32,532 bases of DNA from Lachnospiraceae bacterium (GCA_015057515.1 SVED01000017.1:1-32532); one strand, 5' to 3'; positions 24,257-32,364 are shown, numbered from the stretch's first letter. Notes: generated by a model from the letters alone, not told the origin. Numbers and translations are program-made.

Positions 24257-25525
24257 ATGGATTCAGAAAAGATGTATATATGTATAGACCTTAAATCTTT
24301 TTATGCCTCTGTAGAGTGTGTGGAACGTAACTTAGATCCTCTTACCACTAATCTGGTAGTTGCAGACCCGGGAAGAACTGAAAAAACCATCTGTCTGGCT
24401 ATAACTCCTCCTATGAAAGCTTTGGGATTAAGTAGCAGATGTAGAGTTTTTCAGATTCCGGCTAATATAGATTACATTATGGCACCGCCAAGGATGCAAT
24501 TATATATTGAGTATTCTGCTAATATATATGAGATATACTTAAAGTATATAGCCAAGGAAGATATTCATGTATATTCTATTGATGAGGTATTTATGGATGT
24601 TACAGATTATCTGACTATGTATAACATGACTGCCCGTGAACTTGGCATTATGATTATGAAGGACGTGTATGATTCTACAGGTATAACTGCAACCTGCGGC
24701 ATCGGCACCAATATGTATCTGGCAAAGGTTGCTCTTGATATAACAGCAAAGCATACCTTTGATCATATAGGTGAGTTGAATGAGAAAACTTATCAACAGA
24801 CCCTGTGGAAGCATGAGCCTATTACAGATTTCTGGCGTGTCGGTCCGGGAATCGCAAAAAGACTTTCTAAGTATGGTATAAATAATATGGGACAGATAGC
24901 AACTTGCCATGAGGACTTTTTGTATAGACTATTTGGTATAGATGCTGAGCTTCTTATAGATCACGCATGGGGAAAAGAAAGCACAACTATGGCAGATATT
25001 AAAAATTTTAAGCCTAGACACAATTCCTTGTCTAGTGGACAGGTTCTTGCCAGAGATTATAAGTATGAGGAAGGAATGCTTATTGTAAAAGAAATGGCAG
25101 ATGTTTTGTGCCTTGACTTGGTGGATAAAGGACTTATAACTCAGTCGGTTACTCTTTATGTGGGTTATTCCAATGCCCTAAACAAAGAACCTTCCAGAGG
25201 GAGTATATCAATGACAATGCCAACTAGTTCAGGAAAGACAATGCTGCCGTACATTGAGCAGCTTTATAAGAAGGTTGTAGATCCATACACCCCGATAAGA
25301 AGAGTGAATTTGTCCTTCAATAATGTTATAGATGAAGCTTACCAACAGTATGATATATTTGCAGACCCGGTGGAACTGGAAAAAGAACATAAGATACAGC
25401 AGGCTATGGTTGATATAAAAAAGAAATTTGGGAAAAATGCTATATTAAAAGGTATGAATTTAAGTGAAGGTGGAACCACCATAGAGAGAAATACCCAGAT
25501 AGGAGGTCATAGCAGTGGCGCCTAA
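24257..25525 (+). CDS. Y-family DNA polymerase (UvrX/UmuC-like)
   Basis: 422 aa translesion polymerase. The catalytic carboxylates are present: D11 in YICIDLKSFYASVE, and D109/E110 in YSIDEVFMDVT. The fingers and palm segment VVADPGRTEKTICLAITPPMKALG, the thumb helix-hairpin-helix (VGPGIAKRLSKYGI) and a C-terminal little-finger domain follow. It belongs to the UvrX/YqjW branch, supported by the YolD-like gene overlapping its 3' end by 11 nt, a pair known from Bacillus phages and chromosomes. The last residues (IGGHSSGA) run over the SD and start of that gene. Probably used for damage bypass; SOS control is not visible. Confidence 0.92.
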   Translation: MDSEKMYICIDLKSFYASVECVERNLDPLTTNLVVADPGRTEKTICLAITPPMKALGLSSRCRVFQIPANIDYIMAPPRMQLYIEYSANIYEIYLKYIAKEDIHVYSIDEVFMDVTDYLTMYNMTARELGIMIMKDVYDSTGITATCGIGTNMYLAKVALDITAKHTFDHIGELNEKTYQQTLWKHEPITDFWRVGPGIAKRLSKYGINNMGQIATCHEDFLYRLFGIDAELLIDHAWGKESTTMADIKNFKPRHNSLSSGQVLARDYKYEEGMLIVKEMADVLCLDLVDKGLITQSVTLYVGYSNALNKEPSRGSISMTMPTSSGKTMLPYIEQLYKKVVDPYTPIRRVNLSFNNVIDEAYQQYDIFADPVELEKEHKIQQAMVDIKKKFGKNAILKGMNLSEGGTTIERNTQIGGHSSGA

Positions 25526-25853
25526 AAGTAAAATGTCTAGAGAGGATAGAGCTAAACAGTTTATGCCTTTTGCAGCTTTGAAGGGATATGAAGAGGCTCT
25601 CAGAGAAAAAGAAAGAATTATAGTACCAAAGATTGAACTTTCTGAGGATATGAAGGAAGAGTTAGATAGACGTATGCATCACATAAAAGAAAAAACTATT
25701 GTAATAGTTGTCTTTTATTCCGGGGAAGTTTATGAGAAAAAAATGGGTATGGTGTCTAAGCTTGATACGTCGGGTAGATACATTAAAATAGTAAACACAA
25801 AAATACCTTTTGATGATATATTGGATATCAGAGTAGAAGACAGTGTTCATTAA
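25515..25853 (+). CDS. YolD-like family protein
   Basis: 112 aa. GTG 25515 is preceded by AGGAGG with a 9-nt spacer and overlaps the polymerase gene by 11 nt. The N-terminus SREDRAKQFMPFAALKGYEEALREKE is characteristic of YolD-like proteins, followed by a beta-rich part with VVFYSGEVYEKKMGMVSKLD and IPFDDILDIRV. The family regularly sits next to UvrX/UmuC-type polymerases and is presumed to be a polymerase partner analogous to UmuD, but its role is not established. SD and coupling support co-expression. Confidence 0.88.
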   Translation: MAPKSKMSREDRAKQFMPFAALKGYEEALREKERIIVPKIELSEDMKEELDRRMHHIKEKTIVIVVFYSGEVYEKKMGMVSKLDTSGRYIKIVNTKIPFDDILDIRVEDSVH

Positions 25854-25871
25854 TTATATGGAGATTACATT

Positions 25872-26582
25872 ATGAAAAAAGAATTTTCTAGAACTGAAAT
25901 AATGCTTGGAAATGAAGCTATGAAAAAACTCCAATCCGCCAGAGTTATAGTTTTTGGTATAGGCGGTGTAGGTGGTTATACAGTTGAAGCCCTTGCAAGA
26001 AGTGGAGTTGGCGTTATAGATATAGTGGATAATGACACTGTGGATATAACAAATATAAACAGACAGATAATTGCTACCCAGTCTACCGTCGGCAGGTATA
26101 AGGTTGATGTTATGAGAGAAAGGATACTGGATATTAATCCGGAGTGTAAGGTCAATACACATAGATGCTTTTATTTGCCTGAAACCAAGGGTGAGTTTGA
26201 TTTTAGTGAATACGATTATATTATTGATGCAGTGGATACAATCACGGCAAAGATAGACCTTGTAATGGAGGCAAAGGCAAATAATGTACAAATAATAAGC
26301 TGTATGGGAGCAGGAAATAAAATGGACCCGACAGCGTTTTTGGTATCTGATATTTATAAAACTTCTGTTTGTCCTTTGGCGAAGGTTATGAGAAGAGAAT
26401 TGAAAAAGCGTGGTGTAAATGAGCTTAAGGTAGTTTATTCAAAAGAGGAAACAAAAAAACCTCAGGGAGAGTATGAACTCCCTGAGGGTAAACGTCAAAT
26501 ACCAGGGTCAAATGCTTTTGTGCCATCTGTGGCAGGGTTGGTTATGGCTGCAGAGGTAATTAAAGATTTGACATCCAGTTAG
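25872..26582 (+). CDS. tcdA: tRNA threonylcarbamoyladenosine dehydratase (TcdA, ThiF/HesA family)
   Basis: 236 aa E1-like ATP-dependent enzyme that converts t6A37 of tRNA to its cyclic form ct6A. The nucleotide-binding motif VIVFGIGGVGGYTVEALARSGVG, the acidic strand IVDNDTVDITNINRQ, YIIDAVDTITAKI and CMGAGNKMDPTAFLVSDI are TcdA signatures, as is SVAGLVMAAEVI near the end. It starts 18 nt after the YolD-like gene. An oddity is the segment PQGEYELPEG, whose DNA is a perfect 10-bp inverted repeat that reads as a Rho-independent terminator on the opposite strand and probably ends the convergent clc transcript. Confidence 0.93.
   Translation: MKKEFSRTEIMLGNEAMKKLQSARVIVFGIGGVGGYTVEALARSGVGVIDIVDNDTVDITNINRQIIATQSTVGRYKVDVMRERILDINPECKVNTHRCFYLPETKGEFDFSEYDYIIDAVDTITAKIDLVMEAKANNVQIISCMGAGNKMDPTAFLVSDIYKTSVCPLAKVMRRELKKRGVNELKVVYSKEETKKPQGEYELPEGKRQIPGSNAFVPSVAGLVMAAEVIKDLTSS
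26453..26487 (-). terminator. Rho-independent terminator for the clc gene, embedded inside tcdA
   Basis: Minus-strand reading gives CCTCAGGGAG, an 8-nt loop, CTCCCTGAGG and then seven T. It lies about 110 nt beyond the clc stop codon (26598), wholly within the tcdA reading frame, and no other terminator exists between the two convergent genes. Confidence 0.75.
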
Positions 26583-26597
26583 AGCTTTTTTAGCGGG

Positions 26598-27872
26598 TTA
26601 TTCTTCCGGTTCTCTACGTCTTAGGTTGGAGCTTCTGTACTCAATTCTAAGCTTGGAATATATAAAGTCCTGACCAGGGAAAAGAGTAAAATATCCACTA
26701 AATACAAAGCTTATTGCACTGGCAATGGCAAAGTATATTACTCCTGCACCACCAAATATTTCTGCACCTAAAAGTATACTTGCAATAGGACAATTTACAG
26801 CTCCACAGAAGACGGATATAAGACCTATGGCAGCTGCAAATTGTGGATTAAGACCGAAATATGGTCCAAAGCAGGCACCGAAGGTGCCACCCACTATAAA
26901 TGCAGGAAATACACCGCCACCCTTGAATCCACAGGATAATGTAATAGCTGTAAAAAGTAATTTTAAGGCAAAATCCCAAGGCTTGGCTGAACCTTCCACT
27001 AATGCGTGATTTAGAAGGTCGTTACCTGAACCATTGTAGGTTTGCTCCCCTATCAGTAAAGTTAGACCTATTATGGCGAAGGCACCTATAACAACGCGTA
27101 TATAAGGGTTGGGTATTTTATTTTTTATTACAACGTTAAGTTCTTTTATGGAAGAACAAAACAGTATACTTACAATTGCACAAGCGGTAGCAAAAAGACC
27201 TACCTTTAGGAGTGGTATGGCTGATATTTTAGGAATATTTTCCAAGATGTATTGCATCTGTGTTAAATCAAAAAATTGAGCTACAAAAAAAGCAGTGATA
27301 GAAGTTACCAGGCATGGTAGTAAAGCTGCGTAGTAGATAACACCGACACTAATAACTTCCATTGCCAAAAATGTGGCAGCGAGTGGTGTTCCGAATAGCA
27401 CTGTTACCAGACCGCACATTCCGCACATAATAAAGAGACTACGATCCTTTGGGTTAAGTTTAAAATGTTTACTCATGCCAGAGGACAATCCACCACCGAT
27501 TTGTAGGGCGGCACCAACTCGTCCTGCTGAGCCACCAAAAAGGTGGGTAATAACAGTTGATACAGCACTGGTTATTGTAACCTGAAGTGGAATATGATTT
27601 TGCTCTCTTATGGAGTCGAAGATGAGATCAGGACCTTTGTCTTCTGGAATATCCAGCATGTGATATATTTTGACAATTAATAGTCCTGCAATGGGTAAAA
27701 ACCATATTATGTTGTTGTGCTCACTTCTGAGCGCATTTGCGCCAACAATCATATATGACAGACCCGTGCCAACAAGACCACATAAAAGACCTGTGGCGAT
27801 AGAGAAAAGACACCATCTTAAACTGACGGTAATATAGTGTATACATACTAACCATTTTTTGTTATCAGTCAT
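26598..27872 (-). CDS. CLC-type anion transporter (CLC-F-like), gating Glu replaced by Val
   Basis: 424 aa membrane protein with about ten hydrophobic helices, homologous to CLC chloride/fluoride channels and antiporters. The filter motif normally G(R/K)EGP reads GRVGA (residues 117-121): the external gating glutamate is V119. The segment aligned with GSGIP reads GPDLIFD (80-86), lacking the Ser of chloride CLCs and resembling the fluoride-exporting CLC-F branch. The C-terminal region SCGFKGGGVFPAFIVGGTFG is also CLC. A fluoride or chloride permeating function is inferred; loss of the gating Glu suggests a channel or uncoupled transporter. The start codon and SD lie in a perfect hairpin, and its terminator lies inside tcdA. 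Confidence 0.87.
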   Translation of the reverse strand: MTDNKKWLVCIHYITVSLRWCLFSIATGLLCGLVGTGLSYMIVGANALRSEHNNIIWFLPIAGLLIVKIYHMLDIPEDKGPDLIFDSIREQNHIPLQVTITSAVSTVITHLFGGSAGRVGAALQIGGGLSSGMSKHFKLNPKDRSLFIMCGMCGLVTVLFGTPLAATFLAMEVISVGVIYYAALLPCLVTSITAFFVAQFFDLTQMQYILENIPKISAIPLLKVGLFATACAIVSILFCSSIKELNVVIKNKIPNPYIRVVIGAFAIIGLTLLIGEQTYNGSGNDLLNHALVEGSAKPWDFALKLLFTAITLSCGFKGGGVFPAFIVGGTFGACFGPYFGLNPQFAAAIGLISVFCGAVNCPIASILLGAEIFGGAGVIYFAIASAISFVFSGYFTLFPGQDFIYSKLRIEYRSSNLRRREPEE

Positions 27873-27917
27873 AGTAATACCCCCTTGTTAAATTTTAACA
27901 TAGGGGGTATTACTATG
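27870..27917 (-). promoter_or_regulatory. Leader hairpin that sequesters SD and start codon of the clc gene
   Basis: CATAGTAATACCCCCT and AGGGGGTATTACTATG form a perfect 16-bp inverted repeat, extended by TGTTAAA/TTTAACA after one unpaired base. In the clc mRNA the right-hand strand holds the SD (AAGGGGG) and the AUG. Translation should be blocked unless the hairpin opens. It may instead, or also, be a DNA operator at the start site. Confidence 0.75.
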
Positions 27918-27920
27918 GCA

Positions 27921-27926
27921 ATTATA
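27921..27926 (-). promoter_or_regulatory. -10 element of the clc promoter
   Basis: Minus-strand TATAAT; the -35 position is only T-rich. The expected start at about 27914 falls at the outer edge of the leader hairpin, so nearly the whole 5' UTR is hairpin. Confidence 0.5.
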
Positions 27927-27971
27927 TTGTGCTATAGCTCAGTAAAAAAAGATATACATATGCGGAAGGTA

Positions 27972-27980
27972 TGATATAAT
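27972..27980 (+). promoter_or_regulatory. Extended -10 promoter of the aldo/keto reductase operon
   Basis: TGATATAAT fits TG-N-TATAAT, 40 nt before the start codon; no clear -35. Confidence 0.55.
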
Positions 27981-28020
27981 CGAAACATACAAATTATTCT
28001 AAGGAAAGGTGCGGTTGAAT

Positions 28021-29157
28021 ATGATTTTTAAAGATTTTAAAGGTAAAAAGCTTTCCACTTTAGGTATGGGGGCAATGAGATTACCTATTGTGGGGGGCGA
28101 AAACAATAATATCGATGTAAAAGCTACCGAGGAAATGATAGACTATGCTATGAAAAATGGTGTCAATTACTATGATACTGCATGGGGCTATCATGACGGA
28201 CAGTCGGAGCTTGTGATTGGAAAGATACTTAATAAGTATCCGAGAGATTCATATTATTTCGCTACCAAATTTCCGGGATATGACAAGAATAATATGAACA
28301 AGGTAGAAGAAATTTTTGAGAAACAGCTTGAAAAGACAGGTATGGAATATTTTGACTTTTACTTGTTCCATAATGTATGTGAGCTGAATATAGATGGATA
28401 TTTGGACCCTAAGTATGGAATATTTGAATATCTGATGAAACAAAAGGAAAACGGAAGAATTAGACATCTGGGTTTTTCTGTTCACGGTACATATGAAACT
28501 ATGAAGCGTTTCATGGATGCCTATGGCAAGCATATGGAATTTTGTCAGGTTCAGTTAAACTACATAGATTTGGATTTTCAGGATGCAAAATCTAAGTTGG
28601 AGCTTCTTAAGGAATATGATATTCCTGTATGGGTAATGGAGCCCCTAAGAGGTGGTAAACTTGCATCTATTGGAAAGGAATATGAAGATAGACTCAAGGT
28701 TCTTAGACCAGATGAGACAGTTCCTGGATGGGCATTTAGATTTTTACAGACTATACCAGAGGTTACAGTGACATTGTCTGGTATGTCTAATCAAAAACAG
28801 TTGGTGGATAATATAGAAACATATAAGGATGAAAAACCATTAAATCAGGAAGAATATGATACATTAATGGACATTTCAAAACAGATGGTGAGTAAAATTG
28901 CTCTTGCCTGTACCTCCTGTCGATATTGTACAACCCATTGTCCTAAGGGTATAGATATACCAAAGATAATAGAGTTATACAATGAACATTGCTTTACTGG
29001 TGGAGGTTTTTTGGCACCTTTTGCATTGAAGGCTATGCCACAGGAAAAGTGGCCTCATGCCTGTGTGGGATGTAAAAAGTGCGAGGCTGTGTGTCCACAG
29101 AACATAAAAATCTCTGAAGTTATGAGAGATTTCGCGGATAAGATGAAGGAGGAGTAG
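28021..29157 (+). CDS. Aldo/keto reductase with C-terminal 2x[4Fe-4S] ferredoxin domain
   Basis: 378 aa fusion protein. The barrel domain has the AKR tetrad D52 (YYDTAWG), Y57, K83 (FATKFPGY) and H117 (YLFHNVCE), and the NADPH-side segment VWVMEPLRGG. The C-terminal part carries two Cys clusters, CTSCRYCTTHCPKGIDIP and CVGCKKCEAVCPQNIKIS, each suited to a 4Fe-4S centre. Such fusions are common in strict anaerobes and may exchange electrons between ferredoxin and a carbonyl substrate; the substrate is unknown. ATG 28021 is chosen, 11 nt after AAGGAAAGG; a GTG at 28009 in frame overlaps the SD. It begins an operon with an ECF S-component and DUF1893. Confidence 0.9.
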   Translation: MIFKDFKGKKLSTLGMGAMRLPIVGGENNNIDVKATEEMIDYAMKNGVNYYDTAWGYHDGQSELVIGKILNKYPRDSYYFATKFPGYDKNNMNKVEEIFEKQLEKTGMEYFDFYLFHNVCELNIDGYLDPKYGIFEYLMKQKENGRIRHLGFSVHGTYETMKRFMDAYGKHMEFCQVQLNYIDLDFQDAKSKLELLKEYDIPVWVMEPLRGGKLASIGKEYEDRLKVLRPDETVPGWAFRFLQTIPEVTVTLSGMSNQKQLVDNIETYKDEKPLNQEEYDTLMDISKQMVSKIALACTSCRYCTTHCPKGIDIPKIIELYNEHCFTGGGFLAPFALKAMPQEKWPHACVGCKKCEAVCPQNIKISEVMRDFADKMKEE

Positions 29158-29158
29158 T

Positions 29159-29713
29159 ATGAACAATCAAGGTATTATAACCAGATATAGCATAAAATAT
29201 CAGGCAATAATCAGTACAATAGCTATAGCCATAGCAGTTATATTGCCACAGATTTTCCACCTCGTAGGTATGAAAATTGGGGTTGGAAGCAGCTTGGGGG
29301 AAGTATTTTTACCAATGCATTTTCCTGTTATATTCATTGGCCTTTATGCAGGTACTGTTGCCGGTGTCTTTGTGGGACTTTGCGCACCTATCATAAGTTG
29401 TATAATAACAGGAATGCCAGGTGCCATTATGTTGCCGTTTATTGTAGTTGAACTTGTTGCATATGGTGTTTTCGGAGGTCTTTTGAGAAGTATCAATATA
29501 AATAGTTTGTGTAAGATTTTACTTGTTCAGATATTGGGAAGAGCTGTGAAGGCAATTGCTATTTTAGTTAGCTTTTACGGTTTTGCAGGAAAGGTTGCAC
29601 CAAAGATTATATTAACTTCTTTTGCTTTGGGTATTGTTGGTATAGTTTTACAGCTTATATTGATTTCAACTGTATTTGCAGTTATAGAGAAAAAGCAATA
29701 TGGTGGAGAATAA
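29159..29713 (+). CDS. ECF transporter S-component-like membrane protein
   Basis: 184 aa with about six helices. The segment LGEVFLPMHFPVIFIGLYAGTVAG followed by a GMPGAIMLPFIVVELVAYGVFGG stretch matches S-components of energy-coupling factor transporters, which bind a vitamin or cofactor and dock onto a shared EcfA-EcfA'-EcfT module not encoded here. The ligand cannot be inferred from sequence. ATG 29159 is 1 nt past the aldo/keto reductase stop, with GGAGGAG as SD, so it is co-translated with that gene. Confidence 0.8.
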   Translation: MNNQGIITRYSIKYQAIISTIAIAIAVILPQIFHLVGMKIGVGSSLGEVFLPMHFPVIFIGLYAGTVAGVFVGLCAPIISCIITGMPGAIMLPFIVVELVAYGVFGGLLRSININSLCKILLVQILGRAVKAIAILVSFYGFAGKVAPKIILTSFALGIVGIVLQLILISTVFAVIEKKQYGGE

Positions 29714-29726
29714 AAGGAGCATATCT

Positions 29727-30149
29727 ATGGGTAATGATATGTTAAAAGCAAAATCCATTTTTTTCAACTCCGATTATACTTGTGTTGTAGTTAAAGGTGA
29801 TAGAATATATACAAGTGTAAAAAGAGGTGTTGACCCTTTGTTAGACTGGATAAAAGAAGATTGCGATTTTAAAGATGCATGTGCGGTTGATAAGGTAGTA
29901 GGAAAGGCTGCGGCTTTTTTGTATGAGTGTCTGGGCATTAAACACTTGTATGCATCCATTATAAGCAAACCAGCCTTAAATGTATTGAAAAGGGCTGGCA
30001 TTAAGGCAGAATATAATCTATTGGTTGATGCTATTATCAATAGAACCAAGACTGGCTTATGCCCCATGGAAACAGCGGTATGGGATATTGAGGATATGGA
30101 AACAGCTCTTGATATTATTAAAAGAAAGAAAATAGAAATGACAAAGTAA
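29727..30149 (+). CDS. DUF1893 family protein
   Basis: 140 aa soluble protein of the DUF1893 (TM1506-like) family, with a cytidine-deaminase-like fold. ATG 29727 follows AAAGGAG; upstream codons to 29700 overlap the S-component gene and have no SD. Family marks are DYTCVVVKGDRIYTSVKRGVDPLL, VVGKAAAFLYECLGI, the helix KPALNVLKRAGI and the TGLCPMETAV motif. Its role is unknown; it may act on a small molecule related to the ligand of the neighbouring S-component, which is inference. A strong hairpin follows the stop. Confidence 0.85.
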   Translation: MGNDMLKAKSIFFNSDYTCVVVKGDRIYTSVKRGVDPLLDWIKEDCDFKDACAVDKVVGKAAAFLYECLGIKHLYASIISKPALNVLKRAGIKAEYNLLVDAIINRTKTGLCPMETAVWDIEDMETALDIIKRKKIEMTK

Positions 30150-30160
30150 ATATCTAAAAA

Positions 30161-30199
30161 AAAGACATCACATATTGGTTTAAAATATGTGATGTCTTT
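30161..30199. terminator. Terminator between DUF1893 and the por operon
   Basis: Perfect 16-bp stem AAAGACATCACATATT/AATATGTGATGTCTTT with a 7-nt loop. The minus strand has eight T after the stem, so it is strongest for the por operon; the plus strand has only four T but probably also terminates the DUF1893 operon. Confidence 0.85.
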
Positions 30200-30235
30200 T
30201 GGATTTGTTGTGTTTTATTAACCTTCTTTGAATGT

Positions 30236-31168
30236 TTATCTAGAACATTTGAAGAGTAAATCATCCCAACGTCTGTCAACCTCTTCCTGATACTGAACCA
30301 AAAGGTCCTCATTACCAGGCTTGAAAAGATGTGCGAAACGTCCCTGTGGTCTTAAGAAGTCCTCAATAGGAAGCTTCTTTTTTGGCTCGTAGTTTAATAT
30401 CCACTTGCCTTCAACAACCTCAAACAGTGGCCAGTAGCATGTCTCAACTGCAAGCTTACATATCTTCATAATATCAGGTGTATCGTATCTCCATCCACGT
30501 GGACATGGTGCCATAACGTTAAGGAATGCGGCACCTGGAGTATATATTGCCTTTTCGGCTTTCTCGTATAAATCCTTCATAGTTCCTATGAGTGTAGACT
30601 GAGCAACATATGGAACATCGTGGCTGGCAATAATCGAAGCAAGATCTTTACGATTTTGCATCTTACCAACTGACTGACTGCCAACTGGGGTAGTGGTAGT
30701 ATCAGCATACATCGGAGTTGCTGAAGAACGCTGAATACCAGTGTTCATATAGGCACCATTGTCGTAGCATACATAAACTAAATCATGATTTCTTTCCATT
30801 GCACCTGAAAGTGATTGGAAACCGATATCGTATGTACCACCATCACCACCAAAGGTGATAAATTTGTAGTTGTCAGTAACCTTTCCCTTTTTCTTAAGGG
30901 CATTGTAAGCAGTTTCGATACCAGAGAGGGTAGCACCTGCATTTTCGAATGCATTGTGCATATAGCTGTCCTCCCAAGCTGTGTATGGGTACATAAAAGT
31001 AGAAACCTCCATACATCCGGTTGCATTTCCAATGACTGCTTTATCTTCAGGCTTAAGGGCACGAAGTACTGTTCTTGCAACAATAGTTCCACCACAGCCT
31101 GCACACATTCTATGTCCCGGAGCAAGACGTTCCGGCTTATTCATAACCTCTTTAAAATTAAATGCCAT
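30236..31168 (-). CDS. porB: Pyruvate:ferredoxin oxidoreductase, beta subunit (TPP-binding)
   Basis: 310 aa. It carries the thiamine-pyrophosphate site of the enzyme that decarboxylates pyruvate to acetyl-CoA, CO2 and reduced ferredoxin. The TPP/Mg motif FGGDGGTYDIGFQSLSGAMER and the substrate segment NTGIQRSSATP are typical. Cys ligands for the proximal Fe-S cluster lie in CAGCGGTIVAR, GNATGC and the C-terminal KCSR. Start ATG 31168 lies 14 nt after porA with GGAGG as SD. Together with porA and porD it forms a four-subunit-type enzyme; the gamma gene must be elsewhere, probably just upstream outside the window. Confidence 0.94.
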   Translation of the reverse strand: MAFNFKEVMNKPERLAPGHRMCAGCGGTIVARTVLRALKPEDKAVIGNATGCMEVSTFMYPYTAWEDSYMHNAFENAGATLSGIETAYNALKKKGKVTDNYKFITFGGDGGTYDIGFQSLSGAMERNHDLVYVCYDNGAYMNTGIQRSSATPMYADTTTTPVGSQSVGKMQNRKDLASIIASHDVPYVAQSTLIGTMKDLYEKAEKAIYTPGAAFLNVMAPCPRGWRYDTPDIMKICKLAVETCYWPLFEVVEGKWILNYEPKKKLPIEDFLRPQGRFAHLFKPGNEDLLVQYQEEVDRRWDDLLFKCSR

Positions 31169-31182
31169 CTCGATATCCTCCG

Positions 31183-32364
31183 TTACTTTCTAAGACCAAT
31201 ATACTTGAAGTTCTCAGGCTCCATGGAACCATCAGCAATCTTCATTAAATCATTAAATACTTCAGTAGCTGATTCTACGGTGTAATCACGTCCGCCTATA
31301 CCGTAGAAGTAATTGACAGCCTTAACATTAACACCTGCATCAAACATAGCAGCCTTAAGCTCTGAGCCTACAGGACCGCCACATGCGGAAAAGCTTTCAG
31401 CTCTGTCCATAATTGCGCACGCTTTAACATGCTTAAGTGCCTGAGCAATTTCTTCACCAGGAAATGGTCTGAATACTCTGATTTTAAGTAAACCAGCCTT
31501 GATACCCTTAGCGCGAAGTGCGTCGATGGCATCCTTGGTTGTACCTGCAGCAGAACCCATAATAACTATGGCATACTCAGCATCCTCTAAACAATATTCT
31601 TCAAAGAAACCATAACTTCTTCCGGAAATAGCTTCAAATTCCTTAGCCACATCTAAAATAACCTTTTTAGCATTCTTCATAGCAAGTCTCTGGTTCATCT
31701 TAGTTTCCATATAAAATGGAGAAGTTGCATAAGGACCAACTGCCATAGGCATATCAGCATTGAGAAGGTAGTTCTCAGGGTTATATTCACCCACGAAGGC
31801 TTTAACCTTGTCGTCCTCAATAAGCTCAATGTTTTCTACAGCGTGGCTTGTGATAAATCCATCCTGACAAGCCATAAATGGTAACATAACATCTGGATGT
31901 TCGGAAATTCTAAATGACTGAATAAAGTTATCATAAGCCTCTTGATTATTTTCGGCATAAATCTGAATCCAACCAGCATCTCTTGCGCCCATAGAATCTG
32001 AGTGGTCGCAGTTAATATTAATTGGACCTGTAAGAGCACGGTTTACAAGAGCAAGTACAAGTGGAAGTCTATCAGAGGCTGCTACATAAAGGAGTTCCCA
32101 CATATAAGCAAGACCACAGGAAGAAGTAGCAGTTAAAGCTCTTGCACCTGCTGCTGAAGCACCCATAGTAGCACTCATTGAACTGTGCTCTGACTCTACA
32201 GGTATAAACTCTGTGTCAATTTCACCATTTGCAATAAATGTGGATACCATCTGTGGTATCTCTGTGGAAGGAGTAATAGGAAATGCAGGCATAACATCAG
32301 GGTTAATCTGTTTGATTGCGTAAGCAACTGCCTCGTTTCCAGACATTCTTTCGCGAATAGACAT
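31183..32364 (-). CDS. porA: Pyruvate:ferredoxin oxidoreductase, alpha subunit
   Basis: 393 aa. The N-terminal pyrimidine-binding domain has MPAFPITPSTEIPQ and EFIPVESEHSSMSATMGASAAG, with the active-site Glu in VESEHS. TSSCGLAYMWELLYVAA, the domain II segment YAIVIMGSAAGTTKDAIDAL and FRPFPGEEI fit PorA rather than the indolepyruvate or 2-oxoglutarate paralogues, although the specificity is inferred. It starts 1 nt beyond the porD stop (32366), with AAGGAGGG inside porD as SD, and is followed by porB. Confidence 0.94.
   Translation of the reverse strand: MSIRERMSGNEAVAYAIKQINPDVMPAFPITPSTEIPQMVSTFIANGEIDTEFIPVESEHSSMSATMGASAAGARALTATSSCGLAYMWELLYVAASDRLPLVLALVNRALTGPININCDHSDSMGARDAGWIQIYAENNQEAYDNFIQSFRISEHPDVMLPFMACQDGFITSHAVENIELIEDDKVKAFVGEYNPENYLLNADMPMAVGPYATSPFYMETKMNQRLAMKNAKKVILDVAKEFEAISGRSYGFFEEYCLEDAEYAIVIMGSAAGTTKDAIDALRAKGIKAGLLKIRVFRPFPGEEIAQALKHVKACAIMDRAESFSACGGPVGSELKAAMFDAGVNVKAVNYFYGIGGRDYTVESATEVFNDLMKIADGSMEPENFKYIGLRK

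Noticed and set aside
25854-26291. Long minus-strand frame opposite tcdA
   Set aside because: It is fully antisense to a clear TcdA gene, its translation has no family features, and no SD precedes it.
27870-27917. CsoR/copper operator suggested by the ATACCCCCT...AGGGGGTAT halves
   Set aside because: The halves are about 16 bp apart, whereas CsoR-type sites have a short spacer; an RNA hairpin over the SD explains the dyad better.
27873-28000. Fluoride (crcB) riboswitch upstream of the CLC-F-like gene
   Set aside because: The conserved aptamer core is not found; the leader is too short and is taken up by the SD-masking hairpin.
30815-31285. Plus-strand frame of about 156 codons opposite porB/porA
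   Set aside because: Antisense to well-supported por genes, with no SD and a composition typical of a shadow frame.
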